Made by a program: the position numbers and the translations under genes. This document shows positions 7,817 through 16,058 of a stretch of DNA of 22,833 nucleotides, one piece after another (positions within the stretch are counted from its first letter, which is position 1; each line of letters begins with the position of its first letter). The DNA lies in contig JARDZO010000166.1 in assembly GCA_029240815.1 (NCBI GenBank), positions 1 to 22,833 on the forward strand, read 5' to 3'. The DNA comes from Brevibacillus sp. (GTDB lineage Bacteria; Bacillota; Bacilli; Brevibacillales; Brevibacillaceae). The notes below the pieces were generated by a model. That model did no database searches and had not been told where the DNA came from. It worked only from the letters and a program-made list of their open reading frames with translations.

Positions 7817-8377
7817 ATGCAGACTGTGCTAGCCATCTTTTTTCCGCCAGAGCTCCCAACGATCTTATTGCGCTTGTTTCTAGCTTTCCTGGCAGGAGCC
7901 ATCATGGGTTGGGAGAGGGAGCGTTTTATTAAGGATGTCTATCGCGGTAGAGGGGCTGGATTTCGTACTTACAGCCTCGTTTGTTTTGGCTCCTGTTTGT
8001 TTGGACTGGCCTCCATATACGGTTTCTCTTCCAGTGGGGTAAACAACGATCCAGGCCGGGTCGCCGCACAAGTGGTCACAGGGATGGGTTTTTTGGGAGC
8101 TGGAGCGATCATCAAGTTTAACGGCTCTGTAAAAGGCTTAACGACTGCAGCCGGGATGTGGGTCGCTTCGGCAATTGGTCTGATGTTTAGTGCAGGAATG
8201 TATGTAACAGCCATCATTGCTGCTTTCTTTGCCTATTTGACGCTAGATTTTCATCGATTATTTCCGAGACTGTTTCGCGCCACCAAAATTTCACATTTAT
8301 CTGATGATCGATTAGAAGAAGAAGATTCGCAGAAAGGGCGTGGAAAGCCTATTTGCTACGATGACGATCACGACTGA
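7817..8377 (+). CDS. MgtC/SapB family membrane protein
   Basis: The product (186 residues from the ATG at 7817) has four or five hydrophobic segments in the first 145 residues and the MgtC/YhiD signatures GAIMGWERER (28-36), GFRTYSLVCFGS, QVVTGMGFLGAGAIIKFNGS (85-104) and GLTTAAGMWVASAIG. It lacks the long C-terminal ACT-like domain of Salmonella MgtC and ends in a short charged tail. Family members are linked to Mg2+ limitation and to modulation of F-type ATP synthase, but the function here is unknown. An in-frame TTG at 7796 is an alternative start. A parS site begins immediately after its stop codon. Confidence 0.85.
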   Translation: MQTVLAIFFPPELPTILLRLFLAFLAGAIMGWERERFIKDVYRGRGAGFRTYSLVCFGSCLFGLASIYGFSSSGVNNDPGRVAAQVVTGMGFLGAGAIIKFNGSVKGLTTAAGMWVASAIGLMFSAGMYVTAIIAAFFAYLTLDFHRLFPRLFRATKISHLSDDRLEEEDSQKGRGKPICYDDDHD

Positions 8378-8393
8378 TGTTTCACGTGAAACG
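8378..8393. other. parS: parS centromere site
   Basis: TGTTTCACGTGAAACG matches the B. subtilis 16-bp parS palindrome at 15 of 16 positions. It starts directly after the stop of the MgtC-family gene and lies 560 bp before noc. Spo0J/ParB is expected to load and spread as a CTP-gated clamp from here and recruit SMC. Confidence 0.92.
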
Positions 8394-8954
8394 TTTTTCA
8401 TTAGCAGGAATTGGGCGAATCTTGCAGAATTACAATTAGAAAAGAATCGTAAATAAAAGTACGAACAGAACGTGTTTAGGCCAAAAGGATTTTTACCATC
8501 GCTGAGAAAGGGCTTGGAGCGTCTTTTTCTATAGGACACAAGCACCTTTTCGTACAGAAAAGGGTGAGTAAGCTCCTCTCAACAAGTTACAAGGTCATAT
8601 CAACTCTTTTTCCACGCTTGGAAAAGGAAGGAAGAGGTATGGGCCACATTATTTTCTGCAAGCACGAATCTAGCGCTATTCATTTTTCGTTTGGAGAAGC
8701 TAGCGAGATTTCGTGTCTTTTGAGTGGAAAATGAGAGGAGACGCCCCGGATTAGCTGAAACGACCGCACCTGTGAAAGGATAAGCGGCTCATGTTGTCAC
8801 AGTTGTGTTTATGAGGGCCTGTTCTGTTACTCGCAGCAATTGGCAAAAGGGTTGGCATGTGTATGAAACAATCAAGAATACGCCCAAGTTTTCCGGAAAA
8901 TTTAATAGTGTTTGAAATAGCAAGGATGGAACGGGTAGAAGTGGGGGATTTTCT
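8394..8954. other. 560-bp intergenic region before noc
   Basis: No confident gene lies here. A 31-codon frame (8639-8734) preceded by GGAAGGAAGAGG is possible but not recognisable. A perfect 12-bp palindrome TTTTCCGGAAAA lies at 8889-8900. No well-spaced sigma-A promoter stands out. Base composition resembles the neighbouring genes, so part of this may be decayed coding sequence. Confidence 0.5.
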
Positions 8955-9809
8955 ATGGCAGTGAAGGATTCATTTTCTCGCATATTCGGGTTGACCGACA
9001 AAACAGACAACGAAGAAATCAGACAAATACCGGTAGAGGAGATCGTGCCAAATCCATACCAACCTCGCACGGTTTTTGATGACGAGAAAATTGAAGAGTT
9101 GTGTCAAACCATTCGGACTCATGGATTGATTCAGCCGATCGTTGTACGAGTTAGAGACGGTCATTATGAATTGATTGCAGGGGAACGTCGTTTGCGTGCA
9201 ACGAAAAAATTGGGCATGGAGCGGATACCTGCGATAGTCAAAGAGTTTAATGACGCGCAGACCGCCTCGATCGCGTTGATTGAGAACTTGCAACGAGAAG
9301 GATTGACGGCAATTGAAGAGGCTGTGGCTTATCAAAAGCTGATTGATCTGCACAATTTGACGCAGGAGAGTCTGGCACAGCGCCTTGGCAAAGGACAGTC
9401 CACGATTGCTAACAAGCTGCGATTGCTTCATCTGCCGCAGGAAATCCAGGATGCGCTGCTGGCCCGACATGTGACCGAACGTCATGCTCGTGCGTTGATT
9501 CCATTGAAACAAAAGGAATTACAGATAAAAGTGCTGCAAGAGATTCTCGAGCGCGAATGGAACGTAAAGCAGACGGAAGTTAGAGTAAAGCAGCTTCTGG
9601 AGGCAGAAGAGAATCCAAAACAGGAAAAGGAACCGAAACCGAGATGGAAGGCTTTTTCTCGGGATGCAAGGATTGCAATCAATACGGTTCGCCAATCCAT
9701 CGATATGGTCATGCAGACGGGGTTGCCTGTTGAAACTAACGAAGAAGATCATGATGAGTTTTACCAATTTACGATTCGGATTCCGAAAAATAAGGATACC
9801 AACAAGTAA
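8955..9809 (+). CDS. noc: Nucleoid occlusion protein Noc (ParB family)
   Basis: Noc binds its own sites on the chromosome and, through an N-terminal amphipathic helix, the membrane, preventing Z-ring assembly over the nucleoid. The 284-residue protein begins [13 protein letters not shown], which matches the membrane-targeting helix of B. subtilis Noc. A ParB CTPase fold follows, with QPRTVF and GERRLRA (76-82), then NLQRE, and a helix-turn-helix ([20 protein letters not shown], about 135-154). The C-terminal dimerisation domain contains the [14 protein letters not shown] stretch. The gene is monocistronic, with a terminator 47 nt after its stop. It is distinguished from Spo0J by the N-terminus and by the second parB gene at 11075. 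Confidence 0.93.
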   Translation: MAVKDSFSRIFGLTDKTDNEEIRQIPVEEIVPNPYQPRTVFDDEKIEELCQTIRTHGLIQPIVVRVRDGHYELIAGERRLRATKKLGMERIPAIVKEFNDAQTASIALIENLQREGLTAIEEAVAYQKLIDLHNLTQESLAQRLGKGQSTIANKLRLLHLPQEIQDALLARHVTERHARALIPLKQKELQIKVLQEILEREWNVKQTEVRVKQLLEAEENPKQEKEPKPRWKAFSRDARIAINTVRQSIDMVMQTGLPVETNEEDHDEFYQFTIRIPKNKDTNK

Positions 9810-9855
9810 ATTCTAAATCGAACATGTATCGGTTCAAGTTCCCAAAGAGGGAAGA

Positions 9856-9886
9856 GAACGGTGGCGATCGGGCCGCCGTTCTTTTT
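9856..9886 (+). terminator. Rho-independent terminator after noc
   Basis: The 10-bp stem GAACGGTGGC/GCCGCCGTTC (one T-G pair, 9856-9865 and 9872-9881) is followed by five T. Confidence 0.88.
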
Positions 9887-10353
9887 GGTCAAATTCTGTT
9901 TTCTTTCAAAGATTGGTAGGGTAAGTAGTGAAGAAAGAGCGGTCAGTAAAGTTCCTTTTAAGTTAAGAGGAAGGAACCAACCCTGATCAGGGAAATTTTT
10001 GCGTAGTGTAGCTCCTTAAAGGGGCGTTTCAGTGGGAGTTGGAAGCGATGAGCCGTGTGTTTCAAGTGATTCACACAAAAAAACAGGAACTTCCACATTT
10101 GTTTGAACAAAAATACAGACAAATTGTCCCAATATGAAAAAAACAGCGTACGGCAAGGTGCCAAATCTGGTAACATGGTTATACCAAAAGGAATTGTCGT
10201 GAATCTAAATTTTTTGAAGTTCTCTCTCGCAGAGGACATGTCCGAGTGATGTTAGAAGGCTCGGCTATGCGTTCCGGAAAGGTTTGTAAAAGAATCACCA
10301 GGATTCTGTGGCGATCTCAAACTTTCCTACACGAAAAAAATGAGGTGGAGAAG
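9887..10353. other. Intergenic region upstream of soj
   Basis: About 465 bp without a confident gene. A 29-codon frame (10048-10137, product MSRVFQVIHTKKQEL...) with a weak GGGAG upstream is the best candidate small ORF. A 10-bp palindrome GGACATGTCC lies near 10236-10245. The soj frame is open upstream to 10246, but that extension lacks an SD and is absent from known Soj proteins. No clear promoter was identified. Confidence 0.5.
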
Positions 10354-11078
10354 TTGGGTAAAATCATTGCGGTTGCGAACCAGAAAGGCGGCGTCGGGAA
10401 AACGACTACGTCCGTCAATCTAAGCGCTTGTCTGGCCACCCACAGGGGAACGCGACCAGCGGGATCGGAGTCAACAAGGCCGATGTGCGATATTGTATCT
10501 ATGATGTATTGATCAACGACATAAGCCCGGTCGATGCCACTTTGCCAACGGACATTGAAGGTTTGATGATTATTCCGGCCACCATTCAACTGGCAGGTGC
10601 GGAAATTGAGCTAGTCCCGACGATCTCTCGTGAAGTTCGTTTGAAAAAAGCTCTGGAAGTAGTAAAAGACAAGTATGATTACGTAATTATTGATTGCCCG
10701 CCTTCGTTGGGTATTTTGACTGTGAATTCTTTGACTGCAGCTGATTCTGTGCTCATTCCAATTCAATGTGAATACTATGCATTGGAAGGATTAAGCCAAC
10801 TCTTGAATACAATTCGTTTGGTGCAAAAGCACCTTAATTCTCAGCTTGCTATTGAAGGTGTCGTCTTAACGATGCTCGATGCTCGGACGAACCTGGGTAT
10901 TCAAGTCATCGAAGAAGTGAAAAAGTACTTTCAGGAAAAAGTGTACAAAACGATTATTCCCCGAAATGTCCGCTTAAGTGAAGCACCTTCACACGGACAA
11001 GCCATCATTACGTACGATCCACGCTCCAGAGGAGCGGAAGTCTATACCGATTTGGCGAAGGAAGTGGTAGGGGTATGA
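10354..11078 (+). pseudogene. soj: Chromosome-partitioning ATPase Soj/ParA, frameshifted by an internal deletion
   Basis: Soj is a Walker ATPase that works with Spo0J in segregation and controls DnaA at the origin. TTG at 10354 (SD GAGGTGG, 10342-10348) begins [20 protein letters not shown] with an intact deviant Walker A (KGGVGKTT). After SACLA (near 10437) the frame changes. [10 protein letters not shown] and everything to the stop at 11078 is in the +2 frame. Intact homologues have about eleven residues here, including the VDID of the conserved VDIDPQGN segment. The gap fits 34 missing nucleotides. Restoring them gives 759 nt (252 residues), against 253 in B. subtilis Soj. Downstream motifs (IIDCPPSLG, QCEYYALEGL, RNVRLSEAPSHG) are intact. 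As written, the main reading frame stops at 10512. It is either a real mutation or a sequence error. Confidence 0.88.
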
Positions 11079-11920
11079 GTAGAGGTTTGGGAAAAGGGCT
11101 GAATGCACTTATAACGTCCAATCTCATTGAGGAAGGGGAACAGGTCAAAGAGGTTTCCGTCAGTGAGATTCGTCCCAATCCATATCAGCCCCGTAAAGAA
11201 TTCGAACAATCGGCTATTGATGAATTGGCTCAATCGATCAAGGAGCATGGCATTATTCAGCCGTTGATCGTTCGGAAAAGTATCAAGGGTTTTGAATTGG
11301 TTGCGGGTGAGAGAAGACTTCGTGCTGCCAAGCTGTGTGGATTGAAACAGGTGCCAGTAGTGGTGAAAGCTTATACAGACCAGCAGCTGATGGAAATTGC
11401 GTTGATAGAAAACCTCCAACGGGAAAACCTAAATCCGTTGGAAGAAGCGGAAGCATATGAAAAGCTGATTGCTCATCACGAATATACTCAGGAACAGCTG
11501 GCTCAGCGGATTGGGAAGAGCAGACCACATGTAGCTAACATGATGCGACTGCTGCAATTGCCGGATAAAATCCGGAAAATGGTATCGACAGCAGCACTTT
11601 CTATGGGACATGCCCGTGCACTATTGACAGTAAACAAGGAGCAGGTTCAGCTGCAACTGGCGAAAGATGTTGTCGAAAAAGGACTGAGTGTTCGTCAATT
11701 GGAAGAGCTGGTGAAACAACTAAATGTTTCACGTGAAACAAAGAAGAAAAAGCCAGCGAGAAATGAGCCTGTTCTGGTGGAAATAGAAGAACGCTTGCGG
11801 AGCAGATTCGGTACCTCGGTTAAGATCAAGAAGGGGACCAAGCGAGGTAAGATCGAAATTGATTTCTACTCGCAGGAAGATCTGCAACGAATCATTGATC
11901 TATTACAAGCAGAAATGTGA
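11075..11920 (+). CDS. spo0J: Chromosome-partitioning and sporulation protein Spo0J/ParB
   Basis: Spo0J binds parS, spreads as a CTP-dependent clamp, loads SMC and stimulates Soj ATPase. The 281-residue protein has the N-terminal Soj-activating motif (MSRGLGKGLNALI), the CTP-binding region with NPYQPR and GERRLRA (78-84), IENLQRENLNP, a helix-turn-helix (about 138-160) and a C-terminal dimerisation domain. A perfect parS lies inside the gene, encoding NVSRET (217-222) as in B. subtilis. The ATG at 11075 overlaps the soj stop (ATGA). Unlike soj, this gene is intact. Confidence 0.95.
   Translation: MSRGLGKGLNALITSNLIEEGEQVKEVSVSEIRPNPYQPRKEFEQSAIDELAQSIKEHGIIQPLIVRKSIKGFELVAGERRLRAAKLCGLKQVPVVVKAYTDQQLMEIALIENLQRENLNPLEEAEAYEKLIAHHEYTQEQLAQRIGKSRPHVANMMRLLQLPDKIRKMVSTAALSMGHARALLTVNKEQVQLQLAKDVVEKGLSVRQLEELVKQLNVSRETKKKKPARNEPVLVEIEERLRSRFGTSVKIKKGTKRGKIEIDFYSQEDLQRIIDLLQAEM
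11725..11740. other. parS: Perfect parS site inside spo0J
   Basis: TGTTTCACGTGAAACA is the exact B. subtilis consensus palindrome. It is embedded in the spo0J reading frame at codons 217-222, where B. subtilis also carries one. Confidence 0.97.
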
Positions 11921-11935
11921 GCGTAGGAGGTAGTC

Positions 11936-13090
11936 ATGGCGATCATCTATTTGGATAACGCAGCTTCTACCTGGCCAAAGCCACCGGCAGTAAAGGAAAT
12001 GATGGCAGAGGTTATCGAGGATTTTGCTGCAAACCCTGGCAGAGGCGGACACGCTTTGGCGATGAAAGCTAGCAAGACCGTGTTTCGTGCACGAGTGCAA
12101 TTATCGCGGTTGTTTGGGATACAAAACCCGAATAACCTCTTTTTTTATCTAAATGCGACACAGGCTCTGAATCAAGCCATTAAAGGCTTTTTGAAGCCAG
12201 GTGATCACGTTATTTCCTCATCTGTGGAACATAACTCGGTGAGACGCCCTCTGGAGTTTATGCGTAAAACCAGTGATGTTGAAGTAACGTATGTAGAACC
12301 AAGAGGCGATCATCTTTTTTATCTGGAAGATTTCAAACAGGCGATTCAGCCCAATACGCGTCTTTTGGTCGTCAGTCATGCATCCAATTTGACAGGAGTG
12401 ATCCTGCCGATAGCGGAATTGGGGACATTGGCCAAGCAGCACGGAATTACTTTTTTGGTCGACGCGTCACAGTCCGCCGGGGTATTGCCGATTCATGTGG
12501 AAGAGATGCACATCGATATGCTTGCCTTCCCGGGACACAAAGGGTTGTATGGCCCTCAAGGAACCGGAGCTCTGTACGCACATAACGACATTGATCTCGA
12601 ACCATTGATTCACGGAGGAACGGGGAGTCAGTCAGAAGCTATCGATCAGCCTACTACCAGACCGGATCGTTACGAGAGCGGGACTGTAAATACAGTTGGA
12701 CTTGCTGGATTGTTAGCGGGTGTGACGTACGTTATGGACAAAGGTGTAGAAGATATACGCCAGCATGAGTGGAAAATGGTCAAAAAAACGATTCTCGCAC
12801 TAGGAGAAATCCCTGGTGTAGAAGTATATGGACCGGGTGTAGAAACGGAAAGAGTCGGCGTCGTCTCGTTTAATATTAATGGAGTCGACGCATCCGAAGT
12901 TTCCTTTATTCTCGACCAACAATACGGAATTGCTACGAGATCAGGGTACCATTGTACTCCGCTAGGTCACCAAACGGCAGGGACGGAACAACGAGGCGCT
13001 GTTCGAGCTAGCTATGGCATTTTTAATACAGACAAAGACGTAGAAGCGCTTATTCAAGCAGTGCGGGAGATCGCATCTGCCTTCGTGTAA
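11936..13090 (+). CDS. Class V aminotransferase, cysteine desulfurase family
   Basis: The 384-residue PLP enzyme has the type I fold: IYLDNAAST at the N-terminus, SSSVEHNSVRRP (His99 stacking on PLP), VDASQSAG (Asp176), the Schiff-base lysine K202 in FPGHKGLYGPQGTG, and Cys340 in ATRSGYHCTPLGH, at the position of the catalytic persulfide cysteine. It resembles the compact cysteine desulfurase-like subfamily (from memory TIGR01977) rather than IscS or SufS. It probably releases sulfur (or selenium) from cysteine or selenocysteine; substrate and acceptor are unknown. The ATG at 11936 follows TAGGAGGT, 15 nt after spo0J. The DUF3343 gene downstream is a candidate sulfur or selenium carrier. Confidence 0.88.
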   Translation: MAIIYLDNAASTWPKPPAVKEMMAEVIEDFAANPGRGGHALAMKASKTVFRARVQLSRLFGIQNPNNLFFYLNATQALNQAIKGFLKPGDHVISSSVEHNSVRRPLEFMRKTSDVEVTYVEPRGDHLFYLEDFKQAIQPNTRLLVVSHASNLTGVILPIAELGTLAKQHGITFLVDASQSAGVLPIHVEEMHIDMLAFPGHKGLYGPQGTGALYAHNDIDLEPLIHGGTGSQSEAIDQPTTRPDRYESGTVNTVGLAGLLAGVTYVMDKGVEDIRQHEWKMVKKTILALGEIPGVEVYGPGVETERVGVVSFNINGVDASEVSFILDQQYGIATRSGYHCTPLGHQTAGTEQRGAVRASYGIFNTDKDVEALIQAVREIASAFV

Positions 13091-13114
13091 CGTATCTGTA
13101 GGGGGAGACAAAAC

Positions 13115-13831
13115 GTGATCTTGTTGGGAACCCTGGTGAATGCGGCTGCTATTATCGTTGGCGCCTTGTTAGGTCGACTGTTGAGCCGAATCCCCGATTC
13201 GATTCGCCAAACGGTCATGCAAGGGATCGGATTGGCTGTCATTCTGCTGGGAATCAAGATGAGTCTTGGAACGGAAAATTTTTTGCTGATGATTGTCAGC
13301 ATCGTGCTGGGAGCTATCGTCGGCGAATTGATTGGCATTGAAAAAGGGTTAAATCGTCTTGGCCAGTGGTTGGAAAGGAAACTCGGGGGGAACAAACAAG
13401 GTAGCATTGCTACCGGTTTTGTCACTGCGACATTGGTCTATTGCATCGGAGCAATGGGTGTTTTAGGAGCGATGGATAGCGGGTTGCGCGATAACCACGA
13501 TATTTTGTACACGAAGGCTTTAATAGACGGGTTTTCAGCCATCATTTTTAGTTCGACCTTAGGAATTGGCGTGCTATTTTCAGCTGTTCCTGTGCTCGTG
13601 TATCAAGGGTTAATTGCATTATTATCGACTCAAATCTACAATGTTGTGAGTCAGACCACGCTCGATGCAATGCTGGTAGAATTAACAGCAGTAGGTGGAT
13701 TGATGATCATCGCGATTGGGATCAACATTCTGGAGATCAGAAAGATCAACGTCGCAAATATGCTGCCAGCCTTGGTCATTGCCGCATTGGGAGTGCCGAT
13801 TGTTGGATGGCTTTCTAAGCTGTTTTCATAA
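13115..13831 (+). CDS. DUF554 family membrane protein
   Basis: The product is 238 residues and very hydrophobic, with about six or seven predicted membrane segments. The family start LLGTLVNAAAIIVGALLGRLL and the internal LVYCIGAMGVLGAMDSGL region are typical of DUF554 (YdfK/YqgA-type) proteins. Their function is unknown; transport is only a guess. The GTG at 13115 follows GGGGGAG (13101-13107). It lies 24 nt after the aminotransferase gene, so the two are probably co-transcribed, and a terminator follows. Confidence 0.88.
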   Translation: MILLGTLVNAAAIIVGALLGRLLSRIPDSIRQTVMQGIGLAVILLGIKMSLGTENFLLMIVSIVLGAIVGELIGIEKGLNRLGQWLERKLGGNKQGSIATGFVTATLVYCIGAMGVLGAMDSGLRDNHDILYTKALIDGFSAIIFSSTLGIGVLFSAVPVLVYQGLIALLSTQIYNVVSQTTLDAMLVELTAVGGLMIIAIGINILEIRKINVANMLPALVIAALGVPIVGWLSKLFS

Positions 13832-13841
13832 GGAAATAGCG

Positions 13842-13875
13842 AGACTCTTCTCAAATGGGAAGGGTCTTTTTTTTT
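13842..13875 (+). terminator. Rho-independent terminator after the DUF554 gene
   Basis: The 9-bp stem AGACTCTTC/GAAGGGTCT (one T-G pair, 13842-13850 and 13859-13867) is followed by nine T. Confidence 0.9.
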
Positions 13876-13987
13876 GAAGAATCACTGGAAGCTATATCAA
13901 ATAACGAGGAACTACCTACTATATTCAGAGCCAAAATCATGATCAGGGATGGTAGAATAAGCGCATAAGAGAGACAGAAAAGCAGCG

Positions 13988-14789
13988 ATGTTCGCCAGAA
14001 AGCGCCACAGTGGCATGAAAAAGGGAAAGGAAATATGGGACAGTCTAGAACAAAATCTAAGGCATCAGGGGGCCGTTTATCGAGTGAGGAAGACATCGAG
14101 AGAGGGGGACGCCCAGACTCTGGCTGTTGAACTGATCGAAAAAGAGGAAGTAAATAAAATCGTCGCTGTTGGAGGGGACGGAACGGTCCATGAAGTGGTG
14201 AATGGCATTTATCAATCGGGAAAAGTATGCTTGCTGGGACACGTGGCTGCAGGGTCAGGAAACGATTTTTCGCGAGGTCATGGCTTATCGAATGATCCCA
14301 TTCAGGCAATGGAGCGAGTCGAGTCGGATAAACGGGAAAGCGAGCTACAAAAAGTGGTTGAACCGTTTCAAGCTGGGGAAGGTAGCGTATATATGGTCGG
14401 TCATTCGTGTTTTGTGTACGTACCGGTCTTGTCAGGTGACGTTGACGGTGGACGGTGAAGCCATTCAGGTCGAACGAGCTTGGCTCATTGCGATTGCCAA
14501 TATCCCCAATTACGGTGGTGGTATGCTGATTTGTCCGGGGGCCGTTCCTGATGATGGCTTCGCGGAGATTTGCGTGGTGAATAACGTGGGGCGCTGGGGG
14601 TTACTACGTGCATTTCCGCAGATATTTACGGGTGCGCATGTCAATCATCCAATGATTCGTTTCTTTCGAGGAAGACAGATATCAGTGGAGACGCAGTGGC
14701 CTTTGATTGTGCATGCTGATGGGGAGATCGTGGCACAAACACCGACTTGCGTAGAAATTTTGCCGAAGTGCTTGCGTATTTGTGGGTAA
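13988..14789 (+). pseudogene. Diacylglycerol/lipid kinase (YegS/DgkB type), frameshifted and internally deleted
   Basis: Family members phosphorylate diacylglycerol or related lipids at the membrane. The first frame (from 13988) contains VAVGGDGTVHEVVNGI, the nucleotide-binding GGDGT motif, and GHVAAGSGNDFSRG, then loses homology after about 14325 and stops at 14458. The C-terminal half (KKWLNRFKLGKVAYIWSVIR, VDGE, LIAIANIPNYGGGM, PDDGFAEI, HADGE) continues in the +1 frame to 14789. The segment that normally holds the conserved N-x-x-x-x-G-F/L-D-A region is missing, roughly 35-40 residues. The N-terminus (MFARKRHSGMKKGKEIW) has also lost the usual NPxSG form. No strong SD is seen. It is probably a decaying gene, but sequence error is possible. 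Confidence 0.8.
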
Positions 14790-14833
14790 AAAAAAGAGAC
14801 TTGTTTTCCCAGAGGGGGAGGAGAAACAAGTCT
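14788..14833 (-). terminator. Rho-independent terminator of the yyaC homologue
   Basis: A perfect 10-bp stem AGACTTGTTT/AAACAAGTCT (14797-14806 and 14824-14833) is followed on the minus strand by eight T (14795-14788). The plus-strand side lacks a T-run, so it mainly serves the minus-strand gene. Confidence 0.85.
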
Positions 14834-14879
14834 TGTCACCTATTTGAACGAGGATAAGCGCGTGCTAGGGTAAGTGATA

Positions 14880-15476
14880 TCAAATACTACCCAAGCGGCT
14901 TTCCTCAGAGGCTAACGAAACAGCCTTAGATAATCCGGATGCAATAATTTCGGCCATGCTCATGACAACAGCCAATCGGGTATTCTGGAGCACAAAATAC
15001 TCCATGAAGCCTCCGACATTGACGATTCCCGTAATGTGAAAAGTACCGACGGCTGGAAGCTCTTTTTTGACACCTGCTCCAGGCTTTAGTGGCCCATTGA
15101 TCACATTGATATTTCCGACGTGGCTGAATTGGCCCAGACAAGCATCAACAGCAATGACTGTCGCCTTTGGATGCTTGGTTTGAATGAATTCCAGCTTATC
15201 CGTGAGATTCATAGCGTGGACAGGATCATCTAATGTCCCGTACACTTGTAATAATCGGGATGAGTGTGTTTGCAGCTTGCTCCCTACGAGAGGTCCGAGA
15301 GCATCACCTGTGGAACGGTCTGTCCCAATACAAACCAAGATGATTTCTTCTTCAAAAGGCTTCAAGCGAAAGCGTTGAGCAAGGTGTAGAGCCAGGTGTT
15401 CATCTGCATTTTCACTGCGATATTCCACTTTAAAAGGTGGTAAAAAACTATCCTTGCGATTCTCAAATGTATTCAT
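14880..15476 (-). CDS. yyaC: Sporulation protein YyaC (DUF1256, spore protease-like fold)
   Basis: The product (198 residues from the ATG at 15476) has the DUF1256/YyaC hallmarks: LVCIGTDRSTGDALGPLVGSKL, GTLDDPVHAMNL, VIAVDACLG and a GTFHITGIVNVGGFMEYFVLQNTRL region. YyaC resembles the germination protease GPR and hydrogenase-maturation proteases in fold. Its exact role in the spore is not known. GGGGGT sits 5 nt before the ATG. An in-frame TTG at 15503 is a weaker alternative. It lies convergent to the broken lipid-kinase gene and ends in its own terminator. A forespore-sigma-like promoter is upstream. Confidence 0.9.
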   Translation of the reverse strand: MNTFENRKDSFLPPFKVEYRSENADEHLALHLAQRFRLKPFEEEIILVCIGTDRSTGDALGPLVGSKLQTHSSRLLQVYGTLDDPVHAMNLTDKLEFIQTKHPKATVIAVDACLGQFSHVGNINVINGPLKPGAGVKKELPAVGTFHITGIVNVGGFMEYFVLQNTRLAVVMSMAEIIASGLSKAVSLASEESRLGSI

Positions 15477-15526
15477 GGCTACCCCCACTCTTGCGATCGT
15501 CAATGATTAGATTTGAAGAGTATTCA

Positions 15527-15556
15527 CAGTATAGTACCGAAAAGGCATTTTTATAC
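15527..15556 (-). promoter_or_regulatory. Possible sigma-F/sigma-G-type promoter for yyaC
   Basis: On the minus strand GTATA (15556-15552) is followed after 18 nt by TATACTG (15533-15527), about 50 nt before the start codon. The -35 fits the forespore sigma consensus well and the -10 only partly. The sporulation role of the gene supports the reading. Confidence 0.4.
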
Positions 15557-15776
15557 CAGCTAATGGGAAGGTTACGGAAGTTTTGAAAAATCAGCGAAAC
15601 TGGCAAGAGAATGGGCGAACAGGTACAATAGTAGATGCTTGCCTGATACTGACTGTAAGAAAACCTCTATCGAGCGCGTTTTACCGAAGTAATGCCAGAT
15701 GCATACGCTGAGGCACTTCGTCATGCGCTCCGGACGTTAAAAAAGGTTGGTCGTCAGGACGTAGGGAGGGAGAAAA

Positions 15777-16058
15777 GTGGGAGGAGAGACGGTACTGATC
15801 GCATTTGATTCCACACAGCAAGCTTTGCGTGCAGAGATGCTGCTGGAGTATGCGGATATAGAGATTGACACAAGACCGACCCCAAAAGAGATAACGGCCG
15901 GCTGTGCCCTCTCCATAGAGTTTCCACTGCCAGATTACTCACAGGCGAAGACGATAATGGATGAACAACAAGTGATCATTCGAGGCTATTTTCGGCAGTT
16001 TTCTGATCGCTATCAGGAAATCGACGAGAAAGGAAACAGAAAGGAGCAGGAAGGATGA
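15777..16058 (+). CDS. DUF3343 protein (putative Se/S carrier-like)
   Basis: The 93-residue product has the DUF3343 pattern: an N-terminal strand ETVLIAFDSTQQALRAEMLL, then a TPKEITAGCALSIEFP segment with a single conserved cysteine (Cys43) that could carry a persulfide or selenide. The last 25 residues are charged. No biochemical function is established. The GTG at 15777 follows GGGAGGG with about 6-nt spacing. Its stop overlaps the mscS start by 4 nt (ATGA), so the two are coupled. A 38-codon frame (15692-15808) overlaps its start and may be residual coding sequence. Confidence 0.85.
   Translation: MGGETVLIAFDSTQQALRAEMLLEYADIEIDTRPTPKEITAGCALSIEFPLPDYSQAKTIMDEQQVIIRGYFRQFSDRYQEIDEKGNRKEQEG

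Noticed and set aside
8639..8734. 31-codon frame in the gap before noc
   Set aside because: It has a purine-rich SD-like stretch, but the product resembles nothing known and its length is within chance expectation.
10246..10353. In-frame 36-codon N-terminal extension of soj
   Set aside because: No SD at the upstream ATG. Known Soj proteins start at the TTG-encoded MGKII, which has its own SD at 10342-10348.
15692..15808. 38-codon frame before and overlapping DUF3343
   Set aside because: It has a protein-like start (MPDAYAEALRHALRTLKK) but no SD, overlaps the DUF3343 start and matches no family I recognise. At most a gene remnant.
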